The notes under the pieces are model-generated. The model saw only the letters and a program-made list of their open reading frames with translations. It was not told the DNA's origin and did no database searches. Source: Serripes groenlandicus (Eukaryota > Mollusca > Bivalvia > Cardiida > Cardiidae). Taken from it: 64,000 nt of DNA. The stretch is taken from the NCBI GenBank assembly GCA_031761405.1, contig JASEVX010000010.1, positions 27,494,375 through 27,558,374 of the forward strand. Direction: 5' to 3'. Of the stretch, positions 56,387 through 64,000 are shown one piece after another (position 1 is the first letter of the stretch; every line of letters starts with the position of its first letter). Position numbers and translations under genes: made by a program.

Positions 56387-57087
56387 TTAAAGGGCCCGTC
56401 ACACTTTTTCGGAATCAAAGAATTAGCCAGAACCAGCCGGAAATAATCTTTTCTTTTTAAAATTCGCGCCACACTTAAATTGGCCTAATTTCTTACAGTT
56501 TTGTAAACATGCGATACGATTACTTAGAATGCACTTCGAAGTCACCTAGAATCTTGCACATTCCGGGTGTCTTAGCTCTTGAATGCAGCTCGAATGTAGT
56601 TGGGACATAGTAGTAATATTAAGAATGCTGTTAGAATCCAGTCAAAATATTTAGAATACACTTCAACTACCGTACGAACGCGGTTGGATTGTTGCCCGAA
56701 TACCGCCCAAAGTCATGCGACTCCTAAATACCAACTAAAAAAGTTATAGCAGATCTTTTTAGATAGTTTTTATACGAATGTAAACAGAGGATTACTGTTT
56801 GGGTTCTACTTCGAATGCGATCAAATTTTTCTAATGGTGTCAGAATGCCGTAAGACTTTTTAGAATGTATTCAGAATGCAGTTAGAATACACTTAAAATG
56901 CTATTCGATATATGCACCTCGAAAGTTTTGAGCATGAGCAAAACATTCGGACTGGCCACAATAATGGAACAGATTATTTGGAATGCACTCAGAATGCAGG
57001 CAGAATATTTAGAATACACTTCGAACATTCAGGAATCTACCACGAATTTCCATTCCGACGACATTCTCTAGTGTGACTAGGATTTAA
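56387..57087. mobile_element. TTAA-inserted ~0.7-kb non-autonomous element
   Basis: It is bracketed by TTAA duplications (56387-56390, 57084-57087). The homologous site in arm Q (35809-35825) has a single TTAA and no insert. Ends are imperfectly inverted (AGGGCCCGTCACACT left; ATCCTAGTCACACT on the minus strand at the right). The interior is made of recurring words such as AGAATGCACTTCGAA, TTAGAATACACTT and CAGAATGCAG. TTAA targeting fits piggyBac-type mobilisation, but no transposase is present. Confidence 0.85.
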
Positions 57088-57434
57088 GGTTTGTGTTGCT
57101 ACTGCACACTTGTATCAACATGTATATACCAGCAATCTAATTTGGCTTTGCATTTTTCGTTTATTTAAGTGAAAGAATGTCTCTTTAACTTCTGAAAAAC
57201 AGTGTATATTTGTTTCACAAAATCAAACTTGTACCTTTTGCCGATTGACGGACGCGAATATTCTTCTCTTTGATTTTCCTCGTCAAATATACGTTAAGAA
57301 TCTCTATTGTCTTAGCAGATCGAGATATTATCATTAACTACACTTTCGAAATCATGAATAAAACATACAAGCCATCTATGTTACCTTGTTTCGGGTTACC
57401 GTTTTGTTGGTGTAAAAGTAACAGGCAGGCAATA

Positions 57435-57475
57435 GAGTGGGACACAAGGGTTCGATCCTGGTAGGGTCAATGCAA
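57435..57475 (+). mobile_element. S1 SINE head scrap
   Basis: GGGACACAAGGGTTCGATCC and TAGGGTCAATGC only. Confidence 0.45.
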
Positions 57476-57529
57476 AAGTTAAAATATTGGTCGACATTAT
57501 TACTTTCTTATGTGGCACGTCTAAACAGA

Positions 57530-57712
57530 GAAATCCGCCGTGGCCGAGTGGTAGGCCTTGGATATTTAAACCCGGGGATTTCTGTTCCATCCTTGCTTGC
57601 GGTGGTCATGGTCGATTGCCCATTTCCTAGCCTAGTACTGGTTTGTTTACCCAAGGATCAAGGAGACGTTTCCTGTGACCATGGTTTACAGGAAATATCA
57701 CAAAGACACTGA
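57530..57712 (+). mobile_element. S3 SINE, uninterrupted
   Basis: The tRNA-like head GCCGTGGCCGAGTGGTAGGC is followed by GGTCATGGTCGATTGCCCAT, CCTAGCCTAGTACTGGTTTG and CTGTGACCATGGTTTACAGG. It is the empty-site version of the SINE interrupted at 34041-35274. Confidence 0.85.
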
Positions 57713-57887
57713 ATTATAGTTGATACATTCATTATCGAAAAGGAAAATGCACTGCAGCATGGTTAAACTACCCTCCCTGCACAGCCTTGATAGATGACGT
57801 AATTCGCAACGGATTTCTATTGGTCTACAGTCAATAGGATTGTCTTACATACTTGTAGTTGAAACTGGTACAGATTCTAATTGAATA

Positions 57888-58112
57888 TTAAACGTTTCCT
57901 ACAAGCAGCAAACCTGCCGTCGACTTTGAAAGCATGTTCGCGAAAACCCGGAAAATCTCTATAAATGAGAGTGCAATAACTGAAAAGAGTTGAAAACATT
58001 TTGGTAAATGGAGAAATTGCTCGTCTTGAGCAATTTCTCCTTTTGCCAACATGTTTTCAAAAGTCGTCTGCTGCAGAGGCGCTAGAAAGCGTCCATAAAT
58101 GGGAAAGGGTTA
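57888..58112 (-). mobile_element. TTAA MITE (shared with arm Q)
   Basis: From TTAAACGTTTCCTACAAGCA to GGGAAAGGGTTA, with GAAATTGCTCGTCTTGAGCA and GTCGTCTGCTGCAGAGGCGC. Partner of 33592-33819. Confidence 0.78.
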
Positions 58113-59119
58113 TGTCTTTTCACACAAACTATCATTTTGATTCTTGTCCGTTATTTTAACAGTAAAGGGGCATTATTAATTACATAGAATATATTAATCA
58201 GATTAGTTTGTCTCCCTTTCATGTGATCTAAAACTACACTGCAACAAACGCGATGGTTTCGTCGTAGAAACACATGCATACGGTTTTCTTTTCATAGTTA
58301 GACATATTCAAAATGTTCAAAGTCAAACGGAAATTGATAATGCGAAATGCGTTATTCATATGCAATAATACCTACCGAATAATACGTACAGCTCATTATG
58401 CGAATGTGACACTAACACGAATACAATACAAAACAAAACAATACTATATACTTATTGCATGAAAACTACAAGTTTTATAGCACCTTTTAAGCAAACATAA
58501 TCATGACAAAAATAACAATAAATTTTCTTAAAACCCCCATTCGGGATATTGGTTCCACACTATTATAAAGACCGTTTTATACGACGACCTCATCGCATCA
58601 AGTTAGATTAATGTCATGTTATTTGGCATGTATAAACAACTAACATTTCACGAAATAACAGGACCATAGAGTGGCACTGGGCTCATTATTTGAAACCATT
58701 CGTGACGGTGGGATGACACCTAGAAGCAAAATGGATTACGTAATGGCAGGTAATTTTGCGTACCAATCTGGTTGGATTGTTTTGGGGTTTCCGCCGTTTT
58801 CTACAGGTAAGGTCATATCGCGGCACACAGGAAAGATAAAATGGGTCCCACATCTTATATTAAATCGAGATAAAACGATATAAGGTATGAAATCACTAAT
58901 AGCCCTCCTTTTGGAGCTCAATAGTTGCATTGACTCCCATCGTGCAAGCCCGTTTAGTCGGCTCTTGTGGTTCAAGCAACGGTCAGATTGATGCTTGCAT
59001 CTCTATTGAGCGTCCCACCGTCACAGCAGTAGTTCCAATTGATAAGGTGGGGATATTCGTCGAAGTTCGTGGTACATACGTATTATATTCTCATTTCGTG
59101 GCGAAACTTCAAAATGTTC
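58113..59119. other. Arm Q' sequence, no gene supported
   Basis: The segment 58570-58640 holds the single-unit ancestor of the 66-bp minisatellite. Open frames at 58671-58883 (+) and 58736-58975 (-) overlap each other, lack ATG support and match no family I know. Confidence 0.4.
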
Positions 59120-59350
59120 ACAGCCTCGATAGCGAGAGGTCGCAGGTTTTATCCCCGACATGGTCATACCAGAAACTTTAACAATGGTAGTAATGTTTGC
59201 ACTACTTGGCAATCAGGGTTGCGGGCTTGGCACAACGACTGACTGGCTGGTGTCAGGACAAGATGGACAAGTAATATTGGAACCTTACGAAGGATACGTA
59301 ATGAAATAACTGAAAACAGTGTTGAAAGCTTCGTAAAACACGAAAACAAT
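59120..59350 (+). mobile_element. S1 SINE (shared with arm Q)
   Basis: GCGAGAGGTCGCAGGTTTTA, CTTTAACAATGGTAGTAATG, GACTGGCTGGTGTCAGGACA and AAAACAATCAATCG; partner of 31655-31840. Confidence 0.75.
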
Positions 59351-60309
59351 CAATCGAAATATCAAAATTTACAGATTTATCATATTTTTACTAGATTCTT
59401 TCATAGTCGCCTATTGGCGATTTGTTGTATATGGGAAAGGATAAATAGTTACCGCTAGGCCAGATAGTTAACCACGTGTTACATGTAACCTTATCGCTGA
59501 AAACATGTGCCGAGGTTGCATGCAGTTCATTGGCTGTTCACGAAAGTGGTTCGAAGATGAAGCCAGGACAATGTTTGAATATTTCGAAACAAAGATATTT
59601 ATACCTATACCGTTCCCGTTACATTTCTCCCTCTTTTCTCTTGATTTCGACCCGAAGTCACACAATTGAACGCAAGCAGTATACCAGAGCAGAGTCTATG
59701 CAACATCACTGGGAACCACCGGGGTTTAAATACCAGGAAAATGGGAATATTTTCATGAATGCGATTGCGAAGTTATTGTGCTAAATTTTGCGATTTTAAG
59801 AATATATTAAGGGAAAAAAAGGACGCGCATGCGCGGACAGATGTTTGCAATAATTTTGGGAGATCGAGGTCAATACGTTGGGAAAGAGTATTTTTGTTTT
59901 CTTTTTACGTATTTAACTAAAATACTATTGTTATCATATATTTATATCATATATTTAAAAGCGGGTTTCGTGTTTCTCGAATCAAACAGTATTTCTTAAG
60001 CCATACAATGGTGATTCCCGCGCTAATTACTACATCTTGCAGCAACTCTTGTTATTTATACATTGTATATATATATATATAAACAACCATCAGGGGGAAT
60101 CATTGTCATAACTAGTTTATATGGTAGATATACGATTTACCTCCCGTGTATTTATCTCGCATTCGAATCCACCAATGGGTAAAGGTACAGGTTGAAGTTT
60201 CAGAGCTGATCCATATCAGCTTGTAATTTTGTGTTTTTGTTATATTCTGGTTTACGCCGTTCTCAACATTATTTCAAGTGTATCCCGGCGACTGTTCACT
60301 CATTCATAT
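59351..60309. other. No gene recognised
   Basis: Includes a TTAA-MITE scrap near 59395-59445 (GTATATGGGAAAGGATAA) and an open frame 59476-59784 without similarity. Confidence 0.35.
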
Positions 60310-60450
60310 GATCCATGGGTTCACAAACTAGTACTAGGCTAAGACATGTGCATTGACCAACGGCACTCAACCATGACTGTGGTATCGAACCCGGGACGCC
60401 CGGTTTCAAATCTCCGAATCTAACAACTCGGCCATAACGTATTCATAGAA
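60310..60450 (-). mobile_element. S3 SINE, diverged
   Basis: The minus strand has GAATACGTTATGGCCGAGTT, B box CCCGGGTTCGATACC and CTTAGCCTAGTACTAGTTTG. Confidence 0.75.
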
Positions 60451-60715
60451 CAGCTTATTATCCACACAGTCTGATCAAGATCTACGCTGATCACATATAA
60501 CGTACACGAGCGTGTTATAATTTTTTGTCAACTTGTGCAGATATACACATAAACGTCCCATTGCAAAAACCAGTCGCAAGGCATTCGTTATATTGTGACC
60601 AATTATTCATTCATCAAACACTATGTTTTCAAACATGTCAAATCAGCATTTTAGAAAGTAAATCACATTAGCCGAATGTACTTTGATGTGTATGCAAGTG
60701 ATAAAACACTAAGCT

Positions 60716-60942
60716 AAATATTTTCCCTCATGCAGACACATTTTGATATCTCTGCAGCAGACAACTTTGAAAAAATATTGTGATAAAAGGAGAAATTGTT
60801 CAGACTGAGCAATTTCTCTTTTTGCAAGACTCTTTTCCACTTTTTTCAATAACAACAAAATATTTTGTGGAAATTTCCCATATAATCGCCTAAATGTTTT
60901 CAGTCGTCTGCTGCAGATGTGTTGTATGTGGTAAAGGATAAT
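60716..60942 (+). mobile_element. TTAA MITE
   Basis: TAAATATTTTCCCTCATGCA to GTATGTGGTAAAGGATAA, with CTCTGCAGCAGACAACTTTG, the centre GAGAAATTGTTCAGACTGAG and CAGTCGTCTGCTGCAGATGT. No partner is seen in arm Q. Confidence 0.72.
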
Positions 60943-61904
60943 GTTTATCTTGCAAACCTAGCAAATGTGTCAAAATCGCATGAATGTGTGTTTCTATTGG
61001 GTTAAAAACATGTAAACCCACTGTAAAATAATTGATAGCATAAATTTACTTTATATGTGAATACTAACCCAGTACTGCTTTCGAGTAAATGTCATAAATT
61101 GGCATTTCCTGACCTAGTTTTGCCAGGTGGACTTGTTACCGAGTTAACTAATCCACAATCACAGGTAATATGTATAATGCTGGCACAGTTCTTGCAGGCT
61201 CTAAGATGGTCAGCAAGATGTCTCAAATTAATAATGTTTCGCCCATCACCCACGCACTTTTCATGCCTTCAACGGTGTGTATGTCTGTCTCGTTTTCGCC
61301 TTCTTCATATTATTGGGCTCTTTTTCTTCCTCTTAACGAAAGCTCATGATGTCTTGCCTGTCTACCTGCTTTTACAAACTTTCCTTTTACATCTTCGTTT
61401 CATGTTTTTGCTGATTGTAAACATGTTGATCGAAAGATTTTTTACAACCGGAAGTTAGTAGGGGAAGTAGCCCATTCTATAATTTTAGAAAAGTTGTACC
61501 TCCTCGATTATTGTTCTTGGTGCCAAGATTCTTATCTCGCATGTGGCGCATGATATTGGCGAGTATCCCTTTAATCAGTCATCCGGACGGTATGAAATAA
61601 TAAATAAACTACGTCACGATTCATATTATACTCAGAAAACGCAACAAATATTTACTTTTATCGAAATATAACGTCACGAGAAACAACATGTATACATTTT
61701 CATCGTTCGCATATGTAATTTAAAAATGTATAAACCATTGAACTTGTAATTCGTGAACTATTATCCGTCGTTATTTTACCCGTCAATAACCGAAAACAAA
61801 CCCGTGCAGAAGCACTCGTTTCATTGATACACGCACATAGATACATGTATCACTCGGATTGGATGTTCAATGATAGATCAACTTTATATAGACATCATTG
61901 CGCC
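60943..61904. other. Arm Q' sequence, no gene supported
   Basis: A 133-codon open frame (61057-61458, starting GTG) ends in a hydrophobic stretch and matches nothing I recognise. 61570-61900 is conserved with 29510-29870. Confidence 0.35.
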
Positions 61905-62175
61905 GAGCGCCGGTAGCTCAGTCGGTTGCGACGCGATCTGTCAATCCAGGGGTTGTGACTTCGAACTTCAGCTCGAGCAAACATTCTTCCGACGTATGAC
62001 AAAATTCATTCGTCTTTAACCAATGGGCTAACATTTGGAAAAGCAGCCAGTTGCTTGGAAAGTATGTTGAGTGGAGTAATGGTATGAGCAAACCAGGAAA
62101 CTTATGAGTAGGTGAACTGGCCGCCGTGATATGACTGATTTTTTTTGGAAAACGGCGTTAAACCAATCAATCAAA
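61905..62175 (+). mobile_element. S2 SINE, full length (reference copy in this window)
   Basis: Head: GCCGGTAGCTCAGTCGGTTG (A box) and CCAGGGGTTGTGACTTCGAA (B box). Body: CATTCTTCCGACGTATGACA, CCAGTTGCTTGGAAAGTATG, AACCAGGAAACTTATGAGTA. Tail: GGTGAACTGGCCGCCGTGAT, AAACGGCGTTAAACC, CAATCAATCAAAC. A tRNA-derived pol III retroposon; partner of 29200-29500. Confidence 0.88.
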
Positions 62176-62227
62176 CTATATATACACCGGTAGGTCATCT
62201 CAAAGTAACACATTTGTCCTAGTGATA

Positions 62228-62495
62228 TGAGCCCTCAGGCAAGAAAGTTGTTTTTTTAAAACAGAGTGTGGACTCTGCGTAAAGTATCGACCCGGATCAG
62301 CCTGAGCAGGCTTACCCGGATAGACACTTTTCGTCTCCTGTGGATTTTCTGTTTCAAGAATAATTACTTTATACCTCTGTCCCATTGAGACGGAATGTGT
62401 CGGCCCGGATCAACCTGTGCGAACTGCGAAGGCTGATCTGGATCGATACATTACGCATAGGCCATAAATGATGGTTTTTATCGCGTAACGGCTCA
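62228..62495 (-). mobile_element. TGAGCCGTCC-family MITE flanked by TA
   Basis: It starts TATGAGCCCTCAGGC and ends TCGCGTAACGGCTCATA, suggesting a TA target duplication. Partner of 28885-29147 by flanking sequence; marks the outer edge of duplication Q. Confidence 0.82.
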
Positions 62496-63096
62496 TATGT
62501 TGGCAAACCGGCTATTAATTGATTGATGCCCAGACAAAAGTTTCGTAATTTTCATATGTATATTGGTATTTCATTTTTTTTTCAAAATGAAGACAGGTGA
62601 ACTTCTTCGATTTATATCTTACAGAATACCTCCTCGTTTAGAAGTAATAGTTCCAAACTCACATCGTCGCAAATAATTTCGGAGGAAAGAAGTTATTGCT
62701 TCGCATTCATTTTTTTTAATTGCCTTTTTATGAATACAAAATGTCTAGGATTAAAGACAATTATCAGATGCTTTGATAAGATGAAAAAGACATCCGTCAT
62801 TAAAAAAAAAAATCCCTAATTATCATATGTAAGTAGAAAATAATGAAAATCGATAGCGACACTAAAAGATCTGAAAACATAAAACACTACTATGTTCAAA
62901 GATTAAGACGAAAACATCAATTATGTCTTAATTACCGATTGTAAGTGGAAAATAATGCAAATGGATATCGAAACTTGAGCCTAAGGTGAACGCAACAAAG
63001 AAACAACAGCCGATAATCAACATAAATTACGTTTTACAAAACGGTGTATAACTTAATGCATGTACTTTACAACAATTAAATACCGATTAACAGAAA
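62496..63096. other. AT-rich, no gene
   Basis: Two diverged direct repeats of GATTAAGAC/GATTAAAGACAATTATC-like sequence near 62750-62950; nothing else. Confidence 0.35.
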
Positions 63097-63345
63097 TGAG
63101 CCGTTACGCGAGAAAAGCAACATGATGGCCTTTGCGTAATGTATCGACCCAGTTCGGCCTTCGCAGTCCGCGCAGACTGATCCGGGCCGACACATTCGGT
63201 CTCAGTCGGATATGAGTAATGGTTCCTGAAACAGAAAATCCACGAAAACTGTCTATCCGGGTAAGCCTGCGCGGCATGCTTAGGCTGATCCGGGTTGATT
63301 CTTTACGCAGACTCCATAATGTTGGTTTTCTCGTGTGACAGCCCA
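63097..63345 (+). mobile_element. TGAGCCGTCC-family MITE
   Basis: TGAGCCGTTACGCGAGAAAA to TTTTCTCGTGTGACAGCCCA, forward body with a small internal deletion. Confidence 0.82.
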
Positions 63346-63377
63346 AATATTTATTCCCATAAAGAAACTTGTGTCAC

Positions 63378-63605
63378 TTCTCCCCAAATACACCTTTTGA
63401 CGAATCAGTAGCAGAGGACTTTTGAAAACAATGTGACAAAAGAAAAATTGTTCATAATCAGCAATGTCTTTCCTTTGTAACAATATATGCAACTCTTTTT
63501 GATAATGACACTTTTATTTTTAGATAATTTTCATATTTTTGCCTAGATAATTTCAACGTCGTGTGCTGCAGATTTGTTGTTTGTTGTTTGTCGGTAAGGG
63601 GGAAA
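63378..63605 (+). mobile_element. TTAA MITE, diverged ends
   Basis: GTAGCAGAGGACTTTTGAAA, GACAAAAGAAAAATTGTTCA and GTCGTGTGCTGCAGATTTGT are recognisable; both TTAA ends are lost. Confidence 0.6.
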
Positions 63606-63644
63606 ATATGTTGCAAGTCTTTCGTAATGTATTACATGTTTAGC

Positions 63645-63912
63645 GTAACGGACTCAGTGGTGTAGTAGTAGAGCGTCCACCTCGGGTGCGGGACTTCGTG
63701 GGTTCGATACACTGCCGGGTCACACCTAAGACTTATAAAAAGGGTAGTAATGTCAGCCCTCATTGGCGCTCAGGGTTGCGGGGTTAGCATACTGACTGAC
63801 AGGCTAGTGCCAGGATAAATGGACCAGCAGTACTGGTAACGTACCCAGAAGACGCCGTGATATAACTGAAAAAGTGTTCCAAGCGGCGTAAATCACCAAA
63901 CAATCAATAAAT
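63645..63912 (+). mobile_element. S1 SINE, full length (reference copy in this window)
   Basis: Head: ACTCAGTGGTGTAGTAGTAG (A box) and CGTGGGTTCGATACACTGCC (B box). Body: AAAGGGTAGTAATGTCAGCC, GGCGCTCAGGGTTGCGGGGT, GGCTAGTGCCAGGATAAATG, CCAGCAGTACTGGTAACGTA. Tail: GCCGTGATATAACTGAAAAA, CACCAAACAATCAAT. Confidence 0.88.
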
Positions 63913-64000
63913 TACATGTGGCAAGTTTAAAACAGAAACGATCACATGCTCTCAAATGACTCTGAATAACAAGGGAATGACTATGGTGCTGTATCAATAC

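Larger units (their letters stand above)
55890..62495 (-). repeat. Inverted duplication Q, right arm
   Basis: Reverse-complement partner of 28885-36790. It starts next to TATATATGTGAGCC (partner near 36755) and ends at the MITE 62228-62495. No tyrosinase exon is found in or just outside it: neither the pre-CuA exon before 55890 nor the CuA exon after 62495. If a third tyrosinase copy exists, its catalytic exons would lie beyond 64000 on the plus strand. Confidence 0.83.

Noticed and set aside
58671..58975. Overlapping open frames on both strands
   Set aside because: They overlap in opposite directions and neither shows family motifs or splice context.
61057..61458. 133-codon open frame with a hydrophobic C-terminus
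   Set aside because: Starts at GTG, no domain recognised, and lies in a duplicated intron segment.
61905..61985. Genuine tRNA gene suggested by A and B boxes
   Set aside because: The head is part of a ~270-bp SINE repeated in the window, with mismatched acceptor and anticodon stems; the same applies to the heads at 37951, 54610, 57530 and 63645.
62496..64000. CuA exon of a third tyrosinase expected after arm Q'
   Set aside because: I looked for the ANLH...GWHR exon on the plus strand and did not find it inside the window.

Overview
This is a piece of animal nuclear genome, almost certainly from a bivalve mollusc. It is AT-rich, intron-containing and dense in SINEs, MITEs, LINE relics and minisatellites. 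The only clear host genes are tyrosinases of the molluscan secreted type. The dispersed palindromic elements remind me of Dreissena (zebra/quagga mussel) sequence, but that species call is memory plus inference, not proof. No prokaryotic features, rRNA genes or CRISPR arrays are seen; the only tRNA-like sequences are SINE heads.

Host genes. Two tyrosinase genes face each other tail to tail. Gene A (+, 105-3935) enters the window 5'-incomplete, with one CuA exon and the large CuB/C-terminal exon. Gene B (-, 37874-22114) can be rebuilt as four exons, 37874-37590, 36973-36812, 28419-28316 and 23539-22114. All junction phases agree and give 658 residues, lacking only the few residues of an upstream start exon. 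Copies A and B differ by a 61-residue linker (with a furin-like site) present only in A, a stop that removes the last ten residues of B, and a small deletion in B that removes the first polyadenylation signal.

Large-scale layout. The window is organised by two big inverted duplications. Pair P: 1-5262 is the reverse complement of 20766-28505, carrying genes A and B with shared introns and old transposons. Pair Q: 28885-36790 (the big intron of gene B) is the reverse complement of 55890-62495, without recognisable exons in the second arm. Comparing arms gives natural before/after views: a 77-bp intronic minisatellite grew from about 5 to about 40 copies, a 66-bp minisatellite from about 1 to about 20 copies, and three insertions have empty sites in the other arm.

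Between and around the arms. 5263-20765 holds a 5'-truncated CR1/Jockey-group LINE (8882-11345), a 38-39-bp array, MITEs, SINE pieces and a three-unit molluscan dispersed repeat. 37875-55889 holds no recognisable host gene. It contains a 65-bp satellite array (40861-42474) abutting a 1.1-kb foldback element with about 440-bp inverted arms, a LINE fossil, a three-copy tandem repeat and a broken MULE transposase fragment. Two MITE families (a TTAA-flanked family and a family beginning TGAGCCGTCC) and three tRNA-headed SINE families (called S1, S2 and S3 here) are spread throughout.
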